Shown here: one piece after another, positions 8,619 to 17,311 of the stretch
Numbering within the stretch: position 1 is the stretch's first letter
Layout of the letters: the number at the start of each line of letters is the position of its first letter
DNA from: JASGCP01 sp965263285
GTDB lineage: Bacteria > Bacteroidota > Bacteroidia > Chitinophagales > Chitinophagaceae
Direction: 5' to 3'
Assembly (NCBI GenBank): GCA_965263285.1
Contig: CBDHHD010000016.1
Location: 186,001 to 250,000 of the forward strand
DNA length: 64,000 nucleotides
Notes under the pieces: generated by a model
Told to the model about the DNA's origin: nothing
Databases searched by the model: none
What the model saw: the letters and a program-made list of their open reading frames with translations, nothing else
Position numbers and translations under genes: made by a program

Positions 8619-10398
8619 TTAGTTTTAATACAGCGAGAAATGCCTCCTGAGGAATTTCTACACTTCCAATTTGACGCATTCTTTTTTTACCTTCTTTTTG
8701 TTTCTCTAGGAGCTTTCTTTTCCTACTAATATCACCACCATAACATTTTGCTGTTACATCTTTACGCATAGCCGATATATTTTCTCTTGCGATCACCTTA
8801 GCGCCAATAGCCGCTTGAATAGCAATTAAAAACTGTTGCTTAGGTAATAATTCTTTTAGCTTTTCACATAGCTTTCTACCAAAATCTTGTGCTCTACTTC
8901 GGTGTATTAAAGCACTTAAAGCATCTACTTTATCTCCATTAAGTAAAATATCCATTCGCACAATATCAGCTTCTTTATAACCAATAGGGCTATAATCAAA
9001 AGATGCATAACCCTTTGTTTGACTTTTTAATTTATCGTAAAAGTCAAATACGATTTCTGTTAAGGGCATCTCAAAGATGAGCTCTACACGAGTAGTTGTT
9101 AAATAAGATTGATTAATGAGTATCCCTCGTTTGCCTAAACATAAAGTCATAATATTACCAATATATTCAGGCAAAGTAATGATTTGTGCTTTAATAAATG
9201 GCTCTTCTATCTTTGCAATCCTTGTGATTTCAGGCATTTCAGAAGGATTATTAACTATCATCTTTTCGTCTTTTGTTGTATAAGCATAGAAGCTCACATT
9301 AGGAACAGTAGTAATTACTGTTTGTTTAAATTCCCTTTCCAAACGCTCTTGAATAATTTCCATGTGCAAGAGTCCAAGAAAGCCACATCTAAAACCAAAA
9401 CCTAATGCTTGTGATGTTTCTATTTCAAAAGTAAGTGCAGCATCGTTAAGTTGTAATTTATCCATACAATCTCTTAGCTCTTCAAAATCTTCTGTATCTA
9501 CGGGGAAAATGCCTGCAAAGACCATGGGCTTTACTTCTTCAAATCCTTGTATAGCAGGTGCTTCACTGCCCACCAAGGTAAGGGTATCTCCTACTTTTAC
9601 TTCTTTTGCATTTTTAATACCTGTGATAATATATCCTACATCCCCACAGCTTACAATAGGTTTAGGCGTAAGCGCCAATTTTAAAATACCAATTTCATCT
9701 GCTTGATATTCGGTACCCATTGCAATAAATTTTATTTTATCACCTTTCTTTATATAACCATTTAAAATTCGATAGTAAACAATAATACCTCTAAAACTAT
9801 TAAAGATACTATCAAAGATAAGTGCTTGTAAAGGAGCTTGAGGGTCTCCCTTCGGTGCAGGTATTCGTTCTACGATAGCTACTAACACCTTCTCTACCCC
9901 CAAACCCGTTTTAGCACTTACCAATAAAATATCTTCATCTTTACAACCGATAAGCTCAACCATCTGATCTTTTACCTCGCTTACCATAGCTCCATCCATA
10001 TCAATTTTATTCACTACAGGAATAATTTCTAAATTATTTTCAAGCGCTAGGTATAAATTACTAATAGTCTGTGCTTGAATACCCTGTGTAGCATCTACCA
10101 GCAACAACACTCCTTCACAAGCCGCTAACGATCTACTCACCTCATAACTAAAATCAACATGCCCAGGAGTATCTATAAGATTCAAAACATAATTAATATC
10201 TTTATACTGATAGTTGATTTGAATAGCATGACTTTTAATTGTAATACCCTTTTCTCTTTCTAAATCCATATCGTCTAACACTTGATTCATCATATCCCTA
10301 GCACCAATGGTATTAGTCATTTCTAATAACCTATCAGCAAGCGTACTTTTGCCATGGTCTATATGAGCAATAATACAGAAGTTCCTAATTTTATTCAT
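8611..10398 (-). CDS. lepA: Translation elongation factor 4 (LepA GTPase)
   Basis: 595 residues, the usual length. The G1 motif AHIDHGKS is at 11-18, followed by the G2/G3 regions (REKGITIKSHAI, DTPGHVDF) and NKID. The C-terminal LepA-specific domain holds YGGDISRKRKLLEKQKEGKKRMR, the hallmark of the family. LepA binds the ribosome and uses GTP, and is thought to help back-translocation or ribosome biogenesis under stress. It has its own promoter and is followed by an overlapping small ORF. Confidence 0.98.
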   Translation of the reverse strand: MNKIRNFCIIAHIDHGKSTLADRLLEMTNTIGARDMMNQVLDDMDLEREKGITIKSHAIQINYQYKDINYVLNLIDTPGHVDFSYEVSRSLAACEGVLLLVDATQGIQAQTISNLYLALENNLEIIPVVNKIDMDGAMVSEVKDQMVELIGCKDEDILLVSAKTGLGVEKVLVAIVERIPAPKGDPQAPLQALIFDSIFNSFRGIIVYYRILNGYIKKGDKIKFIAMGTEYQADEIGILKLALTPKPIVSCGDVGYIITGIKNAKEVKVGDTLTLVGSEAPAIQGFEEVKPMVFAGIFPVDTEDFEELRDCMDKLQLNDAALTFEIETSQALGFGFRCGFLGLLHMEIIQERLEREFKQTVITTVPNVSFYAYTTKDEKMIVNNPSEMPEITRIAKIEEPFIKAQIITLPEYIGNIMTLCLGKRGILINQSYLTTTRVELIFEMPLTEIVFDFYDKLKSQTKGYASFDYSPIGYKEADIVRMDILLNGDKVDALSALIHRSRAQDFGRKLCEKLKELLPKQQFLIAIQAAIGAKVIARENISAMRKDVTAKCYGGDISRKRKLLEKQKEGKKRMRQIGSVEIPQEAFLAVLKLND

Positions 10399-10419
10399 CC
10401 GTAAAGATTTATTAGATTA

Positions 10420-10449
10420 CAAAGGTATAGCATTTGAATGAATTACAAA
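10420..10449 (-). promoter_or_regulatory. lepA promoter
   Basis: On the minus strand TTTG (10449-10446) is followed 18 bases later by TACCTTTG (10427-10420), a good match to the Bacteroidota TTTG/TAnnTTTG promoter. It is about 22 bases before the ATG. Confidence 0.7.
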
Positions 10450-10465
10450 TGATACAAGAACAAGT

Positions 10466-10962
10466 GGAATACATTCTTTTTCAAGTGCTAAGAGGTTTCT
10501 AACAAATGAAAATTTTGCAACTACTCAATGTACAGGTTAATAATTTATTTTTATATCTGTTTCTTTCTTTTGTCTTGATGCAAAAGAAAGAAACAAAGAA
10601 AAATCAAGCTTACATATAAAGAGCTACAAAACTACGGCTCACTATGCTAGCGAGAAGAATGGAAGGTGATTAGGTATAAATTATTATGATGAGTTTATCC
10701 ATAGATATCTTTTATGTAAATACTTTATGCTCATCATAACGATTCATATATAAAAATTCCCGCCTCCACATTCTCGCTAGTCGCTTCGCTCACCTTGTTT
10801 TATAAAGCTCTTTATCTAAAGACTATCCTCATCAGATACTACTTATTTTTTCCATACTTATAAATTATTCGACAATCTATATGCACTTAATTAATAAACC
10901 TATTGAATTGACTACTCAGTTATAATTGTGTTTCTCTTAGCACCTGAAAAAAGGATGTAGCC
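10466..10962 (-). mobile_element. Palindromic MITE-like element, copy D
   Basis: Reversed copy of the longer variant, from GGAATACATTCTTTTTCAAG to CACCTGAAAAAAGGATGTAG. It has both arms, the central hairpin (10680-10750, left arm mutated to AAATTATTATGATGAG) and the pyrimidine-rich stem TTTCTTTCTTTTGT/ACAAAAGAAAGAAA. More diverged than the other copies, so probably older. Confidence 0.8.
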
Positions 10963-11204
10963 AACAAATGGTTAAATACTACTTTTGAGAGACAAAAAAC
11001 TATTTACAAGTTCTCTACCAATCGTTTAGTTGTTGTCGTTATATACTAGAATATCTACTCCTTTTCTAAAAAAGCAAGATATAAAGCTCCTATCGTATAA
11101 ATACTGCTGAAAAAAACAATAATTGTTAGTACCCCTATCTATAAAGACTGTTTTCTAATTGCCAATAATTATTTGCATATTTTACACGCTTTTTCTAGAA
11201 CATA
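10963..11204. other. Intergenic stretch between copy D and rarA
   Basis: Minus-strand codons 11138-11055 read IGVLTIIVFFSSIYTIGALY and end LAFLEKE-stop, a membrane-helix-like tail without an open upstream frame (TAG just before). This may be the remnant of a lost membrane protein gene. Nothing else is seen. Confidence 0.3.
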
Positions 11205-12473
11205 TCATAAATAAGGATATTTTGAATTCCATTTTTTTAATAAAAAATCTTTGATCTCATTTTCCCTATTATTTTGAGCTGGCATATAAAACAAAGATCC
11301 TTGCAAGCCATCCGGCAAATATTCTTGCAAAGAAAAATGATCAGGATAATGATGACTATATTGATAATCTTTTCCATAATTCATATCTTTCATTAATGAA
11401 TGAGGTGCATTTCTTAAATGCAATGGAACAGGCATTGGTCCATACTTAGACACCATACTTAATGCTTTATCTATAGCAAGATATGCACTATTGCTCTTAG
11501 GAGAAGATGCTAAATATATAACACATTGCGACAAAATAATTCTTGCTTCTGGGAATCCTATTTTAGCCACTGCATCAAAACAAGTATTTGCCATTAATAA
11601 TGCATTAGGATTTGCCAATCCAATATCTTCAGCAGCTAATATAAGCATTCTTCTTGCTATAAAAGTAGGCTCTTCTCCTGCATCAATCATACATGCCAAC
11701 CAATAAATAGCTGCTTGCGGATCGCTTCCTCTAATACTTTTAATAAATGCAGATATAATATTATAATGTTGCTCTCCACTTTTATCATATTGAGCAATAT
11801 GTTTTTGTGCTATTTCTAGTACCTTTTTATTCGTTATTTGTTTAGGAGACTGGTTTTGTATTGATATGGTTAATTCTAATAAATTAAGCAATTTTCTTAC
11901 ATCTCCTCCTGATAAATTTAATAATGCATCTGTTTCAATAATTTCTATAGATTGTTTTTGTAGCCAAATATCTTTCTTGCAAGCTATGGTAACAACAGAC
12001 AACAGCTCATCTATTTTTAAAGGATATAAATAGTATACTTGGCAACGACTAAGCAAAGCTGCATTTACTTCAAAAGACGGATTTTCTGTTGTAGCTCCAA
12101 TTAAAATTAGTTTGCCTTTTTCTATAATAGGAAGCAACGCATCTTGTTGTGATTTATTAAAATGATGAATTTCATCAATAAATAAAACAAGTTGCTCACA
12201 TGCTGCTTGCTGAATAACTTCTCTTAGTTCTTTGATACCACTACTTACCGCACTTATTTGTTTATAGCTCATTCCTAATGTTTTTGCTATAAGCATGGCA
12301 AGCGTTGTTTTACCAATTCCTGGGGAACCCCATAAAATCATTGAAAAAAAATTTTTTGATTCTATAGCTCTTCTAAAAGCAGCATCTCTATCTAATAAAT
12401 GCCTTTGCCCTACTATTTCATCTAAATGACTAGGTCTAATTCTTTCTGCTAAAGGAGTCATAGGAACTTCCAT
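11205..12473 (-). CDS. rarA: Replication-associated recombination protein A (RarA/MgsA)
   Basis: A 422-residue AAA+ ATPase. The N-terminal segment LAERIRPSHLDEIVGQ is followed by Walker A GSPGIGKTT (49-57), Walker B (LFIDEIHHFN), sensor 1 (LIGATTENPSFEVN), and the RarA-specific C-terminal regions (SFIKSIRGSDPQAAIYWLA and the LRNAPHSLMK tetramerisation part). It acts at stalled replication forks. It lies 66 bases downstream of the bTHX gene on the same strand, with no TAnnTTTG motif of its own visible, so it may share that transcript. Confidence 0.96.
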   Translation of the reverse strand: MEVPMTPLAERIRPSHLDEIVGQRHLLDRDAAFRRAIESKNFFSMILWGSPGIGKTTLAMLIAKTLGMSYKQISAVSSGIKELREVIQQAACEQLVLFIDEIHHFNKSQQDALLPIIEKGKLILIGATTENPSFEVNAALLSRCQVYYLYPLKIDELLSVVTIACKKDIWLQKQSIEIIETDALLNLSGGDVRKLLNLLELTISIQNQSPKQITNKKVLEIAQKHIAQYDKSGEQHYNIISAFIKSIRGSDPQAAIYWLACMIDAGEEPTFIARRMLILAAEDIGLANPNALLMANTCFDAVAKIGFPEARIILSQCVIYLASSPKSNSAYLAIDKALSMVSKYGPMPVPLHLRNAPHSLMKDMNYGKDYQYSHHYPDHFSLQEYLPDGLQGSLFYMPAQNNRENEIKDFLLKKWNSKYPYL

Positions 12474-12539
12474 ACAATCAATATATTATCACTAACAATT
12501 AAGTAACATATTTACTATTATTACATAAGTAAATATATT

Positions 12540-12635
12540 CTATTTTTTTATTGATTGACTTTTTTGTTTACGACTATTGCCAAAAGAACCCATGAATCTC
12601 TTCCCTTTTGCTGTTTTTTTATCTCCCTTTCCCAT
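12540..12635 (-). CDS. Small ribosomal subunit protein bTHX (Thx)
   Basis: A 31-codon gene, too short for ordinary ORF calling. The product starts MGKGDKKTAKGKRFMGSFGN and continues with a basic tail, SRKQKSQSIKK. This matches the bTHX family of Bacteroidota and Thermus, a small basic peptide bound to the head of the 30S subunit: the MGKGD start, KGKR, and G-S-F/Y-G-x-x-R core are all present. It lies between the hup terminator and rarA on the minus strand. There is no competing ORF. Confidence 0.85.
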   Translation of the reverse strand: MGKGDKKTAKGKRFMGSFGNSRKQKSQSIKK

Positions 12636-12644
12636 ATATTTTTT

Positions 12645-12690
12645 TTTAATAAAATAAAAAATCCTGTTTTTAAATTTAAAACAGGATTAA
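12645..12690 (-). terminator. hup intrinsic terminator
   Basis: Read on the minus strand, AATCCTGTTTT pairs with AAAACAGGATT around an A/T loop, followed by TTTTTTATTTTATT. It lies about 30 bases after the hup stop and just before the bTHX start. Confidence 0.85.
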
Positions 12691-12716
12691 ATTACATCGA
12701 ATCAAAAATCTATTGA

Positions 12717-12989
12717 CTAACTAATTTTTGAACTTAATTCTTTACCTGCTTTAAACTTAGCAACTTTTTTTGCTTTAATCTTAATAGTTGCACCTGTTTG
12801 AGGATTACGACCTACTCTAGCAGCTCTTTTGGATACTGAAAATGTTCCAAAACCTACTAAGGTTAATTTATCTCCTTTTTTAAGTGTTTTAGTAACAGTA
12901 GATATGAAAGACTCTAATGTTTCTGCTACTTCAGTTTTACTAAGTTTAGTATCAGTAGCAATTTGACTAACCAATTCAGCTTTATTCAT
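12717..12989 (-). CDS. hup: HU-family DNA-binding protein
   Basis: 90 residues, standard HU length. It has the N-terminal helices MNKAELVSQIA and a KKGDKLTLVGFGTFSVSKRAARVGRNPQTG stretch covering the beta arm, with the conserved GRNPQTG and KAKKVAKFKAG elements. HU homodimers bend and compact DNA. It has its own -7 motif at 13014-13021 and a strong terminator. A composite MITE was inserted 92 bases upstream and carries an outward-facing promoter motif aimed at this gene. Confidence 0.96.
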   Translation of the reverse strand: MNKAELVSQIATDTKLSKTEVAETLESFISTVTKTLKKGDKLTLVGFGTFSVSKRAARVGRNPQTGATIKIKAKKVAKFKAGKELSSKIS

Positions 12990-13013
12990 AAATAAATATA
13001 ATTAATTAAGGCA

Positions 13014-13021
13014 CAAAAATA
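13014..13021 (-). promoter_or_regulatory. hup promoter -7 motif
   Basis: CAAAAATA reads TATTTTTG on the minus strand, matching TAnnTTTG, 25 bases before the ATG. Confidence 0.5.
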
Positions 13022-13080
13022 AGGCTTTTTAGTTTAATTTAAAAAAAAATTTTGTACCTACTCAAGATATAACAAATTAT

Positions 13081-13638
13081 GGCATAACTAAATTTAGTGT
13101 GAGGGAGTATGCAAAGATACAAAATAAAATGGATATTTGTAAAAACAATTTTATATGGGCTACATCTTTTTTTGAGGTGCTGGAAGCATGGATGATTACA
13201 TATATATAAATATGGAAATAATAGGAAATATCTGATGAGGACTGCCCTCAGATAAAGAGCGTTACAAAACGAGGTGAGCGAAGCGACCAGCGAGAATGTG
13301 GAGGCGGAAGTTTTTATATATGAATCGTTATGATGAGCATAAAGTATTTGCATAAAAGATACCTATGGATAAGCTCATCATAACGATTCATACCTAACCG
13401 CCTCCCATTCATTCTCGCTAGCGTAGCGAGCCGTAGTTTTGTAGCTCTTTATCTGCAGGCTTGATTTTTTCTTTGTTTCTTTCTTTTGTATCAAGACAAA
13501 AGAAAGAAAAGGATATAAAAATAAATGATGAACCTATATATGAGCAATTACAAAAACATAAATATCCCCCAGCACCTCAAAAAAAGATGTAGCCTTTTAG
13601 TAAACTAAATTTTTCCTCACACTAAATTTAGTTATGCC
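13081..13638 (+). mobile_element. Type-1 composite palindromic element, copy E, with 8-bp duplication
   Basis: A 558-bp element with outer inverted repeats starting GGCATAACTAAATTTAGTGT and ending with its complement. It is bounded by perfect 8-bp direct repeats CAAATTAT at 13073-13080 and 13639-13646. It carries an inner element (13158-13594) that itself ends GGCTACATC/GATGTAGCC. CAAAGATA at 13112-13119 reads outward as TATCTTTG toward hup. No transposase gene is present. Confidence 0.92.
13158..13594 (+). mobile_element. Inner palindromic element of copy E
   Basis: A 437-bp inner unit with ends GGCTACATCTTTTTTTGAGG and complement. The arms are about 60 bp, the central 18-bp stem TGAATCGTTATGATGAGC, and a separate pyrimidine/purine stem lies near 13480-13515. 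Practically identical to the unit inside 19229-19802. Confidence 0.88.
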
Positions 13639-13659
13639 CAAATTATTTAATGAGGCGTG

Positions 13660-13745
13660 GTTTACTTATTTAATAACTATTTAGGCAACTCAATAGATTT
13701 AATTGAGTACATCAGTATTGAATAAGCTATGTGAGAAATACATAC
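13660..13745 (+). repeat. Fragment of a longer-variant MITE
   Basis: GGCAACTCAATAGATTTAAT and the following bases resemble the ACTCAATAGGTTTAATTAAG region of copy A (about 685-745). It is a worn remnant without ends. Confidence 0.5.
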
Positions 13746-13763
13746 CATAACCATCTATATAGA

Positions 13764-14705
13764 TTATGATCGTAATAAAAAAAACAATTGTTGAATAGTT
13801 GATTTTAAATTTTTTCTATTTACAATAAAATCAAGAAATCCATGTTCTAATAGAAATTCACTTCTTTGAAAGCCATTAGGCAGTTCTTTTTTAATTGTCT
13901 CTTTAATAACACGAGGACCAGCAAAGCCAATCAATGCATTAGGTTCTGCAATATTGAAATCGCCCAGCATCCCAAAGCTAGCAGAAATACCCCCGAAAGT
14001 AGGATCAGTGAGTAAAGATATATAAGGCAATTTTGCATCATTTAGCTGTGATAGTTTTGCACTCGTTTTAGGTAATTGAAATAGGCTAAATGCGCTTTCC
14101 ATCATACGAGCCCCTCCACTTTTAGATATAATTAAAAGAGGCAATTTATGTGCAATGCAATAATCTACAGCCCTTGCGAATTTCTCTCCCATTACACTCC
14201 CTAATGAACCTCCAATAAAATTAAAGTCCATACTCCCTACAACACATCCCTCCCCGCCAACAAGGCCTGTAGCAACGCGCATAGAATCTTTTAAATGAGG
14301 ACTATTTTTATGAATATCTTCAAGGCGTTCTCTATAAGACTTTAAATCTACAAAACCTAAAAAATCTTTACTTTGTATATTATCAAATAGAGAAATAAAT
14401 ATTTCATCATCAAATAGAAATCTAAAATACTCCTCACTACCAATACGATGATGATAACTACAAGAAGGACACACAAACAAATTCTCATCTAATTCTTGTG
14501 TCGTACATATAAAATTACATTCAGGACATTTAGCCCATAAGCCTTCTGGTGTTTCTTTTTTTTCAGAAGTAGCAGTAGTAATTCCCTTCTTTAATCTTTC
14601 ATACCATCTTGCTTTTTTCTCTATAGACAAATTAGGTGGCATTTTATCTATACTACTATCTTGTTCAGGTAATTCATCAATATATGGTATGTTATCCTCA
14701 TTCAT
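13764..14705 (-). CDS. accD: Acetyl-CoA carboxylase carboxyltransferase subunit beta
   Basis: 313 residues, normal for AccD. The N-terminal zinc ribbon is C60-x2-C63 ... C79-x2-C82. It is followed by the carboxyltransferase core, with SGGARMME and the PNALIGFAGPRVIKET region that helps form the active site. With AccA it moves CO2 from carboxybiotin to acetyl-CoA, making malonyl-CoA for fatty acids. It lies 24 bases downstream of the aldolase gene on the same strand and is probably co-transcribed. Confidence 0.97.
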   Translation of the reverse strand: MNEDNIPYIDELPEQDSSIDKMPPNLSIEKKARWYERLKKGITTATSEKKETPEGLWAKCPECNFICTTQELDENLFVCPSCSYHHRIGSEEYFRFLFDDEIFISLFDNIQSKDFLGFVDLKSYRERLEDIHKNSPHLKDSMRVATGLVGGEGCVVGSMDFNFIGGSLGSVMGEKFARAVDYCIAHKLPLLIISKSGGARMMESAFSLFQLPKTSAKLSQLNDAKLPYISLLTDPTFGGISASFGMLGDFNIAEPNALIGFAGPRVIKETIKKELPNGFQRSEFLLEHGFLDFIVNRKNLKSTIQQLFFLLRS

Positions 14706-14729
14706 AACGATAGTAAATTATTAAATAAA

Positions 14730-15788
14730 TTATGCAATTGTAATATCTTTATCAAGATAAACATCTTGCGTAAGGTGTAAGAGTTTAACTCCTTCTTCAA
14801 AAGGTCTTTGAAATGCTTTTCTTCCTAAAATAAGTCCCATACCACCCGCCCTTTTATTAATAACAGCTGTTACTACAGACTCAGAGAAATCACTATCTCC
14901 TTTGCTCTCTCCACCTGAATTAATAAGTCCTATTTTGCCCATATAACAATTGGCTAATTGATATCTACACAAATCAATAGGATGCGAACTTGTTAATTTT
15001 TCATAAACAAGCGGGGAAGTTTTCCCATGCTTAGTAGCTAAATATCCCCCATTATTATTTGGTATCTTTTGTTTAATAATGTCTGCCTGTATCGTTACCC
15101 CTAAATGATTCGCTTGACCAGTTAAATCTGCCGAGGTATGATAATCTATTCCATTTACTTTGAAAGCATTATTTCTTGTATAGCACCACAAAATAGTTAA
15201 CATACCTAATTCATGTGCCAATTCGAATGCTTCTGCAATTTCTTTTAATTGACGATTACTTTCTTGACTTCCCCAATAAACAGTAGCACCTACTCCTATG
15301 GCACCCATACTCCATGCATTTTTAATTGTACCATATAATGTTTCATCGTATCTATTAGGATAGCTAAGAAATTCATTATGATTTATTTTTACAATAAAAG
15401 GAATTTTATGTGCATATTTTCTACTCATTAAACCTAATACGCCAAAAGTAGACGCAACCCCATTACAACCTCCCTCTATAGCTAACTTAATAATATTTTC
15501 AGGATCAAAATACATAGGATTAGGCGCAAATGCACTTCCTGCACTATGCTCTACTCCTTGATCAACAGGGAAAATACTACAATAACCTGTACCCGCTAAA
15601 CGACCATGTTGTAATAATTGAGACAAACTTCGTATTGTTTGGTTTCCACGATTACTATCTTTCCAAATAGTATCTATATTTTGTATATTAGGCAAACAAA
15701 GGGATTTCTTATCAATTGTTTTAGAACAATGTCCTAATAAATATGCGCTTTCTTTTCCTAATAAACCAACAATTTCCTGATTAGCCAT
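14730..15788 (-). CDS. fbaB: Class I fructose-bisphosphate aldolase (DhnA/FbaB type)
   Basis: 352 residues matching the archaeal-type class I aldolase family. Visible are DQGVEHSAGSAFAPNPMYFD, the strand VKINHNEF with a lysine, GAIGVGATVYWGS, and the C-terminal phosphate-binding segment INSGGESKGDSDF. It splits fructose 1,6-bisphosphate through a Schiff base on lysine. It is first in a likely fbaB-accD operon, with TATCTTTG 22 bases before its ATG. Confidence 0.93.
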   Translation of the reverse strand: MANQEIVGLLGKESAYLLGHCSKTIDKKSLCLPNIQNIDTIWKDSNRGNQTIRSLSQLLQHGRLAGTGYCSIFPVDQGVEHSAGSAFAPNPMYFDPENIIKLAIEGGCNGVASTFGVLGLMSRKYAHKIPFIVKINHNEFLSYPNRYDETLYGTIKNAWSMGAIGVGATVYWGSQESNRQLKEIAEAFELAHELGMLTILWCYTRNNAFKVNGIDYHTSADLTGQANHLGVTIQADIIKQKIPNNNGGYLATKHGKTSPLVYEKLTSSHPIDLCRYQLANCYMGKIGLINSGGESKGDSDFSESVVTAVINKRAGGMGLILGRKAFQRPFEEGVKLLHLTQDVYLDKDITIA

Positions 15789-15809
15789 AATAATAAAGTT
15801 TTATAATGA

Positions 15810-15817
15810 CAAAGATA
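15810..15817 (-). promoter_or_regulatory. fbaB promoter -7 motif
   Basis: CAAAGATA reads TATCTTTG on the minus strand, 22 bases before the start codon. Confidence 0.6.
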
Positions 15818-15911
15818 AATAATATTTTTTTAACCTATATCAAAAAAATAAATATATGGTTCAAGAAGTTGAATAGCATCTAAGGAATATGTTTTCCTAT
15901 CATTATTATAT

Positions 15912-16205
15912 GTTTAGTTGTTTAGTTACATATTTTTTGCGAACCTTATTGCCTTCTCTATATGATTCTGTTAAATAGACAGTCTTATAAATTTTATTAC
16001 CCTTTTTGCGCATGGATTCTTGTATATACATAAAAATATCTACATTAAAAAAAGAAAATATAGTTTATTTTATTGATTTTAAAAGTTAAATTATAGTTAA
16101 AGTCGCAGGTACATTTAACGCACTTTTTAAACGATATATAACACAACTATTTGATAATAAAGCAATTGTGTATTTTTTTTACACATTTTAACAAAGGAAC
16201 ATCCG
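15912..16205 (-). mobile_element. Remnant of the IS1634-family element (5' end)
   Basis: Closely matches 63117-63406: the transposase start (reading MYIQESMRKKGNKIYKTVYL in the minus strand), its leader, and the terminal repeat ending AACAAAGGAACATCCG at 16205. The rest of the transposase is gone. The element cuts into the gene whose tail follows at 16206. Confidence 0.85.
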
Positions 16206-16434
16206 ATATAATTCTCGTGTGCAATATTTTGCTCCATGGCAATTGGTTGATACCACGGTAGCAGGTGGTTTATTTGACACTTCCAATGAAACTCCACAAC
16301 CACTATATGGCATTCATAACAACATTTATACTCGACTAAATTCGCCCCAAAGTTTGTCGATAGACAATACAAGACAAAACTTAATTATTTCAGATGCTAC
16401 TAGCTCAAGAATACAATTATACTCTTTACAATAG
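16206..16434 (+). pseudogene. 3' fragment of an NHL-repeat-like protein gene
   Basis: An open frame without a proper start encodes about 75 residues. Visible are DTTVAGGLFDTSNETPQPLY and the NHL-like unit LNSPQSLSIDNTRQNLIISD, followed by RIQLYSLQ-stop. The NHL-type pattern (a strand, then L..P.gl.i......l.isD....RI) indicates the end of a beta-propeller protein. Its 5' part was removed when the IS1634-like element inserted directly upstream. Confidence 0.6.
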
Positions 16435-16457
16435 TTGCAACCACAAATAATAGTTCA

Positions 16458-17297
16458 CTATAAAAACAAATCTCTTTGCGGAGTTTGCGAGGAATCAATA
16501 GCATACATATTAAAATCAGTTACTCCCTCTTCTCGTAGGATATGCTCATCTATAAGAGACTTGCCAGTAACAGACAGGTGCTCTTTTTGCAAAATGGTCA
16601 TAATAGCATCCACTACAATTGCAGGTGTTCTGCATTTTTTTAGCATCATCTCTCCGCCTAATAGGTTTTTAATTGCTGCAGTAGAAATAAGTGTTTGTGG
16701 CCAAATAGCATTACTTGCAATTCCCTCATGCAACCATTCTGCAGCCCAATTAAGTGCAAGCATAGTCATATTATATTTTGACAAAGTGTATGCTACATGT
16801 GGTTGGAACCATTTCATATCTAAATTTAAAGGAGGAGATAAAGTAATGATATGCGATTGTTTCCCTTTTCTTAAAAAAGGAAAACAATATTTGGCTACCA
16901 AAAAAGTACCTCTTACATTAATTTGATACATTAAATCAAATTTCTTTGCATCTATTTTATCGGTATTAAGTAAAGCTATTGCCGATGCGTTATTAACTAA
17001 TATGTCAATACCTTGAAATTGACGAATGGTTTCTTGCACCGCGTAGATAATTTGATCTTCAAATCGAATATCTACTTGAATTGGCAATGCCTGCCCTCCT
17101 TTAGCTTCTATCTCTTTTGCTACTGAGTAAATAGTACCTTCTAATAGCGGATGCTCTATAGTGCTTTTAGACGCAATTACAATACGAGCCCCGTGTTCAG
17201 ATAGTTTTAAAGCAAGCGATCGACCAATACCTCGAGAAGCGCCAGTAATGAATACTACCTTATTATGAAAATACGAGCAAGTATCCATACAACACAA
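16458..17297 (-). CDS. SDR-family oxidoreductase, HSDL2-like
   Basis: A 279-residue short-chain dehydrogenase. The nucleotide-binding motif GASRGIGRSLA is near 18-28, followed by NNASAI, the strand ITLSPPLNLD and the catalytic-type YTLSK. The combination of SPPLNL and YTLSK with the long IASKSTIEHPLLEGTIYS insertion is typical of the hydroxysteroid dehydrogenase-like 2 group (NADP-dependent, substrate unclear). It starts 14 bases after enolase on the same strand, giving an eno-SDR operon. Confidence 0.85.
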   Translation of the reverse strand: MCCMDTCSYFHNKVVFITGASRGIGRSLALKLSEHGARIVIASKSTIEHPLLEGTIYSVAKEIEAKGGQALPIQVDIRFEDQIIYAVQETIRQFQGIDILVNNASAIALLNTDKIDAKKFDLMYQINVRGTFLVAKYCFPFLRKGKQSHIITLSPPLNLDMKWFQPHVAYTLSKYNMTMLALNWAAEWLHEGIASNAIWPQTLISTAAIKNLLGGEMMLKKCRTPAIVVDAIMTILQKEHLSVTGKSLIDEHILREEGVTDFNMYAIDSSQTPQRDLFL

Positions 17298-17311
17298 TTA
17301 AGTTTAAACAA

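Noticed and set aside
13039..13353. ORF reading MQILYAHHNDSYIKTSASTF, recurring in several repeat copies (also 7533-7742, 23029-23235 and 18721-18936)
   Set aside because: It lies wholly within the palindromic element, runs through arms and terminal repeats, breaks in other copies and has no protein-like conservation beyond DNA identity.
13260..13440. Repeat arms as CRISPR-like repeats
   Set aside because: They are one inverted pair per element with no regularly spaced direct repeats or spacers, and no cas genes are present.
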